From assembly GCA_020746995.1 (NCBI GenBank), contig JAGPXD010000006.1, positions 992,001-1,056,000 on the forward strand: 64,000 nt of DNA, written 5' to 3'. The notes beneath the pieces were generated by a model. It made no database searches, was not told the DNA's origin, and was given only the letters and a program-made list of their open reading frames with translations. Shown here piece by piece: positions 1 to 9,400 of the stretch (position 1 is its first letter; each line of letters begins with the position of its first letter). Source of the stretch: Plectosphaerella cucumerina. Taxonomy: Eukaryota > Ascomycota > Sordariomycetes > Glomerellales > Plectosphaerellaceae. The translations under genes and the position numbers were made by a program.

Positions 1-15
1 GCCATAACCCATTAG

Positions 16-354
16 CTGAAGCGTGCGCACTCTGCCGAACCTGGTGCTCACAATTCAAATTCGGAGAGCCGTCTTGCCCCCCCGATCCAGCTATCCACTT
101 CTGCGTCAGCCATCGCACCGGAAGGCGGACAGCCCTCTACTTCCGCGTCAGCCCAATCCCAACTTCTACCCAATTCGGTGTTTGGCAGCCCGCTAAAGAA
201 GCAGAGGCCAAGCCTACCGGGGCCTGTGGACCAAGGTCAGCTGTCTGGAGGTTTGACGACTTCTCAGCATTCTAGTAGTGGGCATGCCCCTAAGTCGGGC
301 GAAGTCACAGGTTCTCCTGACTTGGTCAAGGCGGACGATGAAGAGGAGCTTTGA
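16..354 (+). CDS. C-terminal exon of an unidentified protein (5' end outside window)
   Basis: An open frame runs from just after a TAG at 13-15 to the TGA at 352-354. That TAG sits in a CCCATTAG context and could be an intron acceptor, so the exon may begin at 16. The encoded 112 residues are Ser/Pro/Gln-rich, carry a basic patch (FGSPLKKQRPSLPG) and end in an acidic tail (KADDEEEL). Low-complexity C-termini with a basic patch and a DDEEEL end are common in fungal nuclear regulators, but I do not recognise the family. The rest of the gene lies left of the window. A chance open frame is possible; the biased composition argues mildly for coding. Confidence 0.4.
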   Translation: MKRAHSAEPGAHNSNSESRLAPPIQLSTSASAIAPEGGQPSTSASAQSQLLPNSVFGSPLKKQRPSLPGPVDQGQLSGGLTTSQHSSSGHAPKSGEVTGSPDLVKADDEEEL

Positions 355-1026
355 ATCAAGGCAGCTGATGCATAGAAAACCTGGACATGATGGGTAATCT
401 CGTCGCAAGTGTCAATAGGGCTTGGCCCATCTCAGGGCCAACATTCATGCAGTAGAAAGCAGGTGATTCATCCTCACTGAATGTCGCCAATACCCAATAC
501 ATCAACAATGGCGTGTATTTGCGAGCCCAGTCCGACCAAGATGGAGGAACAGATGCGACATGGAAAGGACAGTCGTCCGTGATGTGATCCCTGCCACTAC
601 GACATGTCCCCTATCTCAAGGGCAGGCCCTACATATGTCTCACGGAAGTATTGCTCCTGGACAGGTGATGCTGTGATGCGCTGATGAATATGGAAATGCC
701 GCCCAGCACGTTCTGAGACTTTATTGCGTCTTGGCACAGTCAATAAACTGTGATACCTACCTACCGGTGCAGCACTGAAATGACCTGCATTGGTTGGTCC
801 ACTTCGAGTGAACAGGCAGACAGGGCGGGCTGGCGGACAGGCAGCGTGAGGCAATGTGAGCTGCCCTGGCAGGCGGGCCAGCGACCCACTTTCGTAAACA
901 ATTTTGACCGACAGCCCCGCGTTGACCCCTCCCCCTCTACACGGTGCTCCTGTTGTCTGCGCCTGACGTCGCCTTCCTCTGCATCCACAACAACCCAAGA
1001 GAACGAGTTGCTACATTCTGCCCATC
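355..1026. other. Intergenic region upstream of NTF2
   Basis: This 672 bp gap should hold the 3' UTR of the left-edge gene and the promoter and leader of NTF2. Short open frames here lack family resemblance and overlap each other. I see no RNA gene or repeat. Confidence 0.5.
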
Positions 1027-1674
1027 ATGGCCACACCAAGTAAGTCATTGGCCCATGCACTTGTATTGCATCCACTAACTCCGGTTCACAGACTTCGAGG
1101 AAGTTGCGAGTACGCCCATCACCGTCTTGTCCCGAGATCTCGTCGAAACCTGACAGTGAAACCGCAGAGCAGTTCGTGGAGTTCTACTACAACCAGTTCG
1201 ACTCGGATCGCAAGGGTCTCAGCAACCTATACGTATGTCTTCTTAGCGATCAGGGGCTCCCAGCTCAGACGCCCGAAAACATGCGCCGCCGGAGTATCGC
1301 TAACCACTCCTCCAACAGCGTGACCAGTCGATGCTCACCTTCGAGAGTGCATCCGTTCTCGGTGTCAACCCTATCGTCGAGAAGCTCTCTGGACTGCCGT
1401 TCGAGAAGGTGAAGCACCAAGTTTCGACCCTTGACTCTCAGCCTACCGTTGAGGGTGGCATTCTCATCCTCATCACCGGGCAACTGCTGGTAAGCAAACC
1501 CTGCCTGCGGCAATGCGCCCCATCGGTCTGTTCCCTGGCGCACTGCTGACATTGGTGTCTTAGGTCGACGAGGAGCAGCGCCCGATGAACTTCTCCCAGA
1601 CATTCCAGCTCATGCGCGATCCTTCCGGCAACTACTTTGTCTTCAACGACATCTTCAAGCTCGTTTTTGGTTGA
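1027..1674 (+). CDS. NTF2: Nuclear transport factor 2 (NTF2)
   Basis: NTF2 carries RanGDP into the nucleus through FG nucleoporins, supplying Ran for all transport cycles. The model is join(1027..1039, 1092..1109, 1168..1232, 1319..1489, 1564..1674), 125 residues, the normal length of this single-domain protein. The first exons are tiny (13 and 18 nt) but splice to MATPNFEEVAKQFVEFYYNQ, the conserved NTF2 start. Further hallmarks are the segments SMLTFE, KVKHQVSTLDSQP, ITGQLLVDEEQ and a terminal FNDIFKLVFG. An alternative acceptor at GACAG breaks the frame; CGCAG|AGCAG at 1167 keeps it. Donors are GTAAGT, GTACGC, GTATGT and GTAAGC. The gene converges on eL8, 528 bp away. Its cargo pathway is shared with the nucleoporin gene at 14-20 kb, but nothing links them physically. 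Confidence 0.95.
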
Positions 1675-2202
1675 TAGCGATCACGGAGACGTTGGCGGGT
1701 TAGACGTCATCGGTCATGAAGATCGAGCCGTTTTGACGGGTGTGGAGGCACGGCGACAGTGCCCAAGAGACCTGTGCGAACGATAGACAACCAGCCAGCG
1801 GCTAAATACCACAACATCCCCATCAGCCATCGAACTGAAATAGCTTCTGATTGATGTACCCGCAACAGCGGCAAATAACCCCTCAGTCTCATAGGGTACA
1901 ACCAGGAATACTGCCACGGCCGGATCGCGTGGTAAATAACGTGACTGGTACAAAGTGTGGGACAGAAACAGCGGTGCAATGTTTGGTCAAATTGGGGTCA
2001 CCAGCGAGGGCATGACTTCGCATCAGGATTGCAAGGACAGGTCGATGAAATCGTTCACATCATGCAAAGTAATTCGCTCAAGAACCTCAACTCCTTGTCC
2101 CGCACTGGGTTTTGTTTTCCTGGTTTCCACGGGTGAAAGACCACCCTGAGAGGACCTATCAAGTAGACACCGACCATTTTCGCCCTTGGGTATTCTTGCG
2201 TC
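1675..2202. other. Convergent 3' intergenic region NTF2 / eL8
   Basis: The space between two stop codons holds both 3' UTRs. I see no gene, and no AT-rich island such as those found in promoter-containing spaces. Confidence 0.5.
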
Positions 2203-3361
2203 TTACACCTTGATGGCGGAGTCCAGAGCCTTCTGCTTCTTGGCGATACGGTCCTGGGCCTTGGCACCCATGATGCCACCACCCCACTGCTTGCGGGACT
2301 GCTCGTGCTTGTCGAGGTAGCCCTCCTTGACGGCGGAGACGAGCTTGGAGAGCTCGGTCTTGTCCTCGGAGCGGACCTCAGTGACAGCGAGGACGGCAGC
2401 GGACTAGGGATGGTTAGTGAACGGAAGCGTCCGAGTCTGGCGGGGTGGTGGTTATACCTTCTTGTGAACAACGGTTCCGAGACGAGCCTTGCCCTTCACG
2501 ATGGCGTAGGGGATACCCATCTTGCGGCAGAGAGCAGGCAGGAAGATGACGAGCTCGATGGGGTCGACGTCGTTGGGAATCAGGACGAGCGAAGCCTTCT
2601 TGTTCTCGATGAGACCGACAACGTGGTTGAGGCCGTACTTGACGGTGTAGGGCTTCTTGCTGACGTCCTCCTTCTTCTTGCCGTCCTTGATGGCAGTGGC
2701 CTCCTGGACAAGGCGCTCCTTCTTCTCGGCCTTGGTCTCGGGACGGTACTTGTTCAGGAGCTTGAAGGCCTGGGCAGCGGTGTTGCGGTCGAGAACGTGC
2801 TGGAACTGGGCGATCGAGGGAGGAACCTTGAGGCGCATCTGGAGGATCTTCCTCTGGCGCTGAAGGCGGACGTACTCGGGCCACTTCACCATGCGGGAGA
2901 GGTTGCGACGGGGTTGGATGTCCTGGCCGACACCGAAGTTGCGGGGACGCCTCTCAAGGAGAGGGTTCTACACCATGGGTCAGGTGGGCAGAGCGATGTG
3001 GGTTGGGGAATGGGACGTACCTTCGCAGTCTTCTTGCCAGCCTTTCCCTGAGGGAAAGGGGCGGCGGCCACCTTCTTGCCAGACTTGGGGGGCTATCATT
3101 GAGAAGAAAGACATCAGCCAACGTTCAGGCCAGTGGTGTCTTTGCAGTTCTCTAAAGAGACACCAACATGCCCGAGGACATGTCGGATAATCTCAAGCCA
3201 AATCATCACCCGGATGAGCCAGACGAATCTGAGCTCATTCACAAGCGGAAGCCATAACGTCCGCCTTGTGCAGGCAAATCAATGCGCTGCAAAAAGACAG
3301 ATGCCAGGCAGAGGAGGTTCTCGAGCTGAGACGGCGGTGTTTGGGTCGTTCAACTTACCAT
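2203..3361 (-). CDS. RPL8: 60S ribosomal protein eL8 (L8/L7a)
   Basis: This is a large-subunit ribosomal protein of the L7Ae RNA-binding family. The model is complement(join(2203..2403, 2458..2967, 3021..3092, 3359..3361)). The first coding exon is only the ATG; it splices across 266 nt to CCCCCCAAG, giving MPPKSGKKVAAAPFPQGKAG, the usual fungal N-terminus. The body has NPLLERRPRNFG, RMVKWPEYVRLQRQRKIL, the L7Ae core (AFKLLNKYRPETKAEKKERL, KYGLNHVVGLIENKKA, IPNDVDPIELV, LPALCRKMGIPYAIVKGKARLG) and the end QWGGGIMGAKAQ...AIKV. Length is about 261 residues, normal for the family. Introns 2 and 3 are ordinary (53-54 nt); intron 1 is long, which often marks regulatory content or a snoRNA host in ribosomal protein genes. 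It shares a 364 bp divergent promoter with NCS6. Confidence 0.95.
3093..3358 (-). other. Long first intron of eL8, splitting start codon from body
   Basis: Read on the minus strand, the intron starts GTAAGTTGAAC immediately after ATG and ends CAATGATAG before CCCCCC. At 266 nt it is about five times longer than the other eL8 introns. It contains a GTGATGA (complement of 3203..3209), two CTGA tetramers (complement of 3125..3128 and 3114..3117), and a hairpin with 7-bp arms GGTGTCT/AGACACC between them. These are only suggestive of a box C/D-type RNA. Confidence 0.7.
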
Positions 3362-3725
3362 CTTGCTAGTCGGGGAGGGGTGGTTGTCGGGATGGTTGGT
3401 GAGAAAGAGTGTCGCGGTCGGCCAGAAATTTTGGTCCGCAAGTTGTACGGTAAATTTTGTGTGGGCGGATCCACAGGCGGGGCGAAATCATGGTTGTGCC
3501 GGGCGAGACTTGCACGTGACGGGTCACATGATCCCGGTTTCTCATTCTCCATCGGCCCTCTACTCTTCCATGTAGGCATCGCTGTCGCCCAATTAAAGGC
3601 GAGATTTGCCCAAGTCCAAGTTACATCCAGTTTCACCAATCATCCCAATCAACAACCTGCACACATCAGAGGATACGAAGCCATTCCAAGCTGTCTTGGG
3701 AGGGACATTACCCCGTTCTCTCACC
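3362..3725. promoter_or_regulatory. Divergent promoter eL8 / NCS6 with E-box inverted pair
   Basis: Both genes start from this 364 bp space. It carries CACGTGAC at 3513-3520 and GTCACATG at 3523-3530, an imperfect inverted repeat (one mismatch) with a 2-bp spacer. CACGTG-type sites are bound by bHLH factors such as Cbf1 in fungi, and Cbf1-like sites occur at ribosomal protein promoters in some yeasts. Use here is inference. Confidence 0.5.
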
Positions 3726-4877
3726 ATGGCTCCTTTCATTTGCAGTACCTGCAAGTCGCAGCGAGCTGTCGTCAAGCGGCCAAAGAATCACCAGAAACTT
3801 TGCAGAACGTGCTTTCTGGCCGTGTTTGAGGATGAGATACACCATACCATTACAAGCTCTAGGCTTTTCTCGCGTGGAGAAACTGTGGCCATAGGTGCCT
3901 CGGGAGGCAAGGATTCGACGGTACTCGCTTCAGTGCTCAAGACTCTGAATGAGCGATACGACTACGGCTTATCTTTGATCCTACTGAGCATTGACGAAGG
4001 GATCAAAGGGTATCGAGATGACTCGCTCGAGACTGTTAAGAGAAATGCCTTGCAGTACGAAATGCCGCTCACAGTCGTCGGCTACGACGAGTTGTACGGC
4101 TGGACGATGGACCAGGTTGTGGACACAGTCGGTAAGAAGGGCAACTGCACCTACTGTGGTGTTTTCAGGCGCCAGGCACTCGACAGGGGCGCAAAGAAGC
4201 TGGGCATCAAGCATCTAGTTACGGGCCACAACGCGGACGACGTCGCAGAAACGATCCTCATGAACCTCCTCAGGGGTGACCTTCCACGGCTCTCGCGCAG
4301 CACGAGCATCGTCACCGGAAGTGACGCCAGCGACGTCAAGCGCAGCAAACCACTCAAATACTCATACGAGAAGGAGATTGTGCTGTACGCCCATCACAAG
4401 AAGCTCGACTACTTCAGCACCGAGTGCATCTACAGCCCGGAGGCCTTTCGCGGCACTGCCCGAGCTCTCATCAAGAACCTGGAGCGAGTACGTCCCAGTG
4501 CCATTCTTGACATCGTTCGGAGTGGCGAGGACATGGCATCCTTGGTGCCCGGCTTGCGGTCCAATTCAGGAGGCTGTGGCTGCAGCGGCGGCGACGCAGG
4601 TACCGAGACAAGCGGATGTGGTTCAAGTCAGGCGCAGACAAAAGAGAGCGAGCTGGCTGGAATTGAGGCGCATCTCCGGGAGCATGACTGTGGTCAAGGA
4701 ACTGGCGGTGCAGCTGGGTCGCCGGCAATGGTTGCAAAGGGTACCGGCCAGCACCATCCGCCAGCGCAGACACTACGCAGCTGTCAAGGGTGCGGTTACA
4801 TGACCAGTCAAGTCTTTTGTCAAGCTTGCCTGTTGGTCGCTAGTCTCAACCAAACCCGCCAGGGCGCCGAAATATAG
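3726..4877 (+). CDS. NCS6: Cytoplasmic tRNA 2-thiolation protein 1 (NCS6/CTU1)
   Basis: NCS6, with NCS2, adds the 2-thio group to wobble uridine 34 of Lys, Glu and Gln tRNAs, taking sulfur from the URM1 relay. This is an intronless 383-residue frame. The start at 3726 gives MAPFICSTCKSQRAVVKRPK, the family start; the frame extends upstream without matching the family. The sequence shows the N-terminal zinc motif (CSTC...CRTC, residues 6-29), the PP-loop SGGKDS (59-64) that binds ATP, the central GNCTYCGVFRRQALDRGA Cys pair, the TGHNADDVAETILMNLLRGD segment, and a C-terminal Cys pair motif (GCGYM...CQAC). Between the catalytic part and that last motif is a Gly/Ser/Cys-rich stretch of roughly 75 residues that looks lineage-specific. 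It is divergent with eL8 and convergent with the complex I subunit, 183 bp away. Confidence 0.96.
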   Translation: MAPFICSTCKSQRAVVKRPKNHQKLCRTCFLAVFEDEIHHTITSSRLFSRGETVAIGASGGKDSTVLASVLKTLNERYDYGLSLILLSIDEGIKGYRDDSLETVKRNALQYEMPLTVVGYDELYGWTMDQVVDTVGKKGNCTYCGVFRRQALDRGAKKLGIKHLVTGHNADDVAETILMNLLRGDLPRLSRSTSIVTGSDASDVKRSKPLKYSYEKEIVLYAHHKKLDYFSTECIYSPEAFRGTARALIKNLERVRPSAILDIVRSGEDMASLVPGLRSNSGGCGCSGGDAGTETSGCGSSQAQTKESELAGIEAHLREHDCGQGTGGAAGSPAMVAKGTGQHHPPAQTLRSCQGCGYMTSQVFCQACLLVASLNQTRQGAEI

Positions 4878-5060
4878 CGTACAATCTTCAATGTTGCGTG
4901 CTGGGACAGCCCGTCATTTGTTGCGCCCACCAAGGTGTCGGCAGTGGAGGTGGACGAGTTTCTGACCCCCTATCAACTCACTGCCCGCCCAACCAAGCAT
5001 CGTACCATCCGTCGTGTTATGCCATTGCACGGCTGAATTCAGCCAAGACCAATTGCCTCC

Positions 5061-5558
5061 TCACGAGATCCTCTTCTCTAGCTGTTTCACGGGTCAGCAC
5101 CGTTAATCGACAAGGGGACAGCCACTTCAGCGCATACCCTCCATGGGTTATTCAGCTCAAAGCCCGCGGGGGCAAAAGGGCTATCGGTCTGCCCTCGAAG
5201 GCTGCCCGTGAGGCGGCGATCACGATCCATCACTGTTGTATTCGTCAGCGACGTGGGGGAAAGCGGGCTGGTTGTCCGGTTCGTCATCTTACTTTGCTGG
5301 GAAGACAGACATGTTAGCAGCGGATTCAGGCTCAGAAGAGGTTGTCAAGGAATTGGAAGCGACTTACCCTATCCCACTGATCAATGTTCCAGCGAGGCTT
5401 CTTGCCATCATTGCGGAGTCCCTTGACGGCGGCCAGCCCGGCACCCGTGGCCCCGAACATCTAGAAGCCCTTTAGCTTTTGCGGAACATCGTGGTGCCCG
5501 TGAAACGTGCCGCAACCATGATTCCATACGGAATGAGCGTCTCAAATGGGACGGGCAT
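5061..5558 (-). CDS. Complex I small subunit, NDUFA1/9.5 kDa-like, with 4-nt microexon
   Basis: This is a small accessory subunit of mitochondrial NADH:ubiquinone oxidoreductase, inner membrane. The best model is complement(join(5061..5081, 5138..5232, 5293..5296, 5368..5460, 5511..5558)), 86 residues. Exon 1 gives MPVPFETLIPYGIMVA. Exon 2 gives MFGATGAGLAAVKGL and ends NIDQWDR. A 4-nt exon CAAA plus TG of the next exon gives QM, restoring WDRQMMDRDRRLTGSLRGQ. The last 21 nt give LEKRIS after NNPWR, a conserved end. Introns around the microexon have donors GTAAGT and GTAAGA, branch sites GCTAAC and GCTGAC, and CAG acceptors. Intron 1 appears to use a GC donor (GCACGT); the alternative GT donor two codons earlier would delete Val-Ala. 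A transmembrane stretch spans about residues 10-28. Family identity is firm; exon detail is inferred from conservation. Confidence 0.8.
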
Positions 5559-6441
5559 CGTGTAGTAGACCGCTGGTCGAGGCGGTACAGCACAGCGAGA
5601 GCGTATCGGAGGTGAAGGTAGCCAGCAGACAAAGGCTTGATTCGGAAGTTGTTGGAGACGTCGAGATGGGTGGACGGAGATACCCACCTCGAATTGACAC
5701 CCTCGCTGCCGTGCTCCCAGGTATAGGAAGGAGCCCCGACTACACGCTATATCCACTTTATGCAATAGAAGCAGTATAGACGCGCCGTAGGTCAGCTACT
5801 CATAAGTTACAGCTATGTCTATAGATACTATAGCATAGTAGTTTATCTAGAAGATAATTTAGATTGAAAATAGATATACTCATTTTTTTAATAAAAAAAC
5901 CCTAATAAATTTTGTTTAACTTTAGATTTATTATAATTATTACTAATTAAACTTTCCTATCTTTAATTAGTAGGGTAGTATGCTTTTGAATTTCAGGACT
6001 AGACAATCACGAATATACTAATCAGTCGTAGTAAGAAACTAATGCACCCTGCGTTGCGGTTTGTGTGGGGAGTCTCACAGTATCGCGACGCGACGTAACG
6101 AACGCGGCACACTGGCGCTGCCACGGGGCCTAGTGTCAACACGTACGGAGGCCTCGTTAGCCAACAATCGGCGTTCCACGGTTTAACACCATCACCACAT
6201 ACTTCATTCGCCTGTCGAATGCGGCGCGGTCATCAACTATCGATCGCACAACACCATACTGCCCTCCGAGTGCCCTCTTCATCCGACCCAGAAGCCGACC
6301 CAGCCCAAGCGCCTCCAGTGGTGCGCGCACCTGCTGCAACACCACCCATCATGAGCCTGTTTCTTGGCCGTGCTTCGACTACAAGAAATCACTTCTAAGA
6401 AGTATCCGTCAGCTTCTTGCGCGAGACGAAACAATCTGCAG
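5559..6441. promoter_or_regulatory. Divergent promoter region, complex I subunit / MYST acetyltransferase
   Basis: The space holds both promoters and AT-rich island 1 (about 5790-6045). The acetyltransferase frame is also open upstream to 6364, so part of the right end may be leader or coding. No other gene is seen. Confidence 0.5.
5790..6045. repeat. AT-rich island 1
   Basis: A sharply bounded AT-rich block with abundant TpA and A/T runs, very few CpG, and GC-rich DNA on both sides. It includes a single AACCCTAA telobox-like string near 5908. It could be a RIP-degraded element remnant or a nucleosome-poor promoter element. Confidence 0.6.
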
Positions 6442-9400
6442 ATGGAAAGTGCACAACAGGCTGAAGAGGAGCTCCAGCAGAGCGTCGTGGTCTCCGAGGA
6501 AGACATGGAAGCCGACGATTCCAGCGCCGTCGACGGCAACAACCGGCTTCCAACAGCGTCTCCATCCAGCCGTCGTGCAGACTTGGCCGCGGAGGAACCA
6601 CAGGAAATGCAAGACGTCGCTGTAATCCAACAATGCCCCCCGCAGCAACCCTCCCAACCACACGAGCACTACACGGAAACCACAGGGCCTGCTCAAGATG
6701 GCGACGATGGATCAGACGACGACATATCAGTTGACGAGGGCGATACCAAGCAAGAACACTGGGTTGAGGGGGGCGACGACCTTCCGAATGCTCCTTCCGA
6801 CAAGGTCGACCAAGATGCCCGGTCCAGTCTTTCTGACAGCAGCGCGAGCTCCGCCAGCGACGAAGACGCCGATGATGAGGCCGTAGGAGCAGTCAAGATA
6901 CGGCCTGGCGAGATAGATGACGACGCATCTCACGACTCTGATTCAGAAGGCACCGAAGAAACTGAGAGCGCCGCGGCGTGGGAAGATGCGCGTGACGGGG
7001 ACGCCGAGGGAGACGAGGATTCCGAGGCGGTCGCGTCAAATACCTGCATTTTCTGCAAGGAGGACGAGGAACACGACCCAGGCGAGGAGTTCGAAGAACC
7101 CCTAGAGTGCATCAGCTGTGGCGAGTACTGTAAGCAAACACATTTACACCCCCCTCTCCAAACCAAGCAAGTTGCTAAGACAATGTCATCTTAGCACATC
7201 AACTCTGCGCACGTCAAGCCAACGCTGTCCACCATGAGAGTAAGTCCTACAATGTTCAATGGTATCGTGACAAGACTGACTTGGTGGACTTGATGTAGGC
7301 ACCGTTGACTGGATGTGCCCGGAATGTATGTCACGCGGACGCGGTACCAGCAGACACGATGACGAAGACGAGGTACATCTTCCCTCTCGTCTGCACACAT
7401 CACTTTTCGATGCTAATAAGACGCCAGAGTATCGTTTCGGATCAGGACATGCACAATGTTCCCAACACCACAGCGGTTGAAGATCAGCAACAGACGCCCG
7501 TTGCTCGTGCTCGGAAGAGAAGAACCTCCCCGGTTTCAACAGAAGAACCATCCATGTCGCTGCGAAAGCGAATTCGAAAGACAGCCGATGACGACCTCGG
7601 CCATTCTCTCAGCAACTCCAATCCAGAAGTACCTGAAGCGGAGCAGTCTCGAAGGCTAAGACTGAAGGTCTCTCACAAGCAGCACCCCGTGACCTTGCAT
7701 AGGGGTCCGCAAAGCCTGATTGTCACCATTCGGACTTCCCCTTCACGTCTTCAAGAAATCCTGGCGTCTTCCACGGTGGGAAACCGGAAGCGCAGCTCCA
7801 GACCTGGTACTTCCCGTGCAAGCTTGGAGGGAGCTCTTCCGCCACCATTGCCCTTCGTATCTGCAGCTATTCAGCCATTTTACTCGTTTCTTGACCGGGA
7901 CACGGACGATCTGAAGAGCAAACCCTACGGCGGCATCCTGAGTGACGCGAACGCGGACACATCAAAGACACTGCCTGCCCCTGAAGATCGCAGGCGGTTC
8001 GACGAAGCCAAACAGCAGGCCGAGGAGGAATGGAGAGTGCTGCATGCCGCTGACTCGGCCCTGCAGCGCCTCGATCAACGGAAGAAACCCAAGAAATCGG
8101 GAGGTCCCGCCAGCCAGATCGAATGCATCGAGTTTGGCGGCTGGGAGATCGACACTTGGTACGCAGCACCGTATCCAGAGGAGTACAGCCGCAACCGCAC
8201 CTTGTACATCTGCGAATTCTGCCTCAAGTACATGAACTCGGACTATGTGGCCTGGCGTCACAAGCTCAAGTGCCCGGCCAAGCACCCTCCTGGGGACGAG
8301 ATCTACCGGCATGGCTCAGTATCTGTCTTCGAGGTCGACGGGCGTAAAAACCCGGTGTACTGCCAAAATCTCTGCCTCCTGGCCAAGTTGTTCCTCGGTT
8401 CGAAAACCCTCTACTACGATGTAGAACCGTTCTTGTTCTACGTTCTCTGCGAGCACGACGACCTTGGTTACCATTTTGTCGGATATTTCTCAAAGGAGAA
8501 GAGAGTCAGCAGCCAGAACAATGTTTCCTGCATTCTGACGCTCCCCATCCACCAGCGAAAAGGCTACGGGAACCTGCTCATTGATTTCTCCTATCTTCTG
8601 ACTCGAGTGGAGCGAAAGACGGGCTCACCGGAGAAACCTTTGTCAGACATGGGCCTGGTGTCGTATCGCAACTATTGGAGGCTCGTCATGTGCGAGTATC
8701 TTTTGGGCCACTGGAGTGACTCGAGCGATTCGGGGGCTCCACCAGGCTTTAGCATACGACACATCTCAGACGAGACTGGTCTGACGCCAGACGACGTTAT
8801 CTCAGCACTGGAAGGGCTTCGATGCCTAGCCAAGGACGCGCAGACTGGACTTTACGCATTTCGTGTCGACCTCGCTTATTGTCGAGACTACCTTTCCAAA
8901 TGGGAAGGCAAAGGATACGTCAAGCTTCGCCCGGACGCTTTGACATGGACGCCATACGTCATGGGAAGGGGTAATGCCACCAACTTCGAATTGGGGCCTG
9001 CTATCACGGCCATCGCTCCCCGCGAGGAAGACGGGGACCCAAAGGTTCTGTTGCCGAGCGGGGAGAAAGCAGGCTTCGTCGCATCGACCAGTCCTGGCAC
9101 TGCAGTGTTGCCCACAGCTCCCCAAGTCTTACCTCCCATGCAGGAGGACGCAGGCGCTGTTCTGCCGGAGAACGACATGGCAAAGAATGGCGAAGTCGAC
9201 ATCAGGGACTCGACAGAGCCCTGCGAGCTCGAGCTCATGTCCGGGGTGGACTCCGAACAACTAATGGCAAGATTGGACGACGCCAGAGAGTCCCCATGTG
9301 CAACACAGAATTGGGCCGCCCCCTACCAGGACATACCCCCTTCTCGATTCGAGGTGTTTCCAGCACTTGCCGGTCGGAGACTTGACCGCCCACGACATTC

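Noticed and set aside
2305..3051. Leu/Asp/Val-rich 248-codon open frame on the + strand
   Set aside because: It is antisense to the eL8 gene; its composition is the mirror of Lys/Glu-rich ribosomal protein codons.
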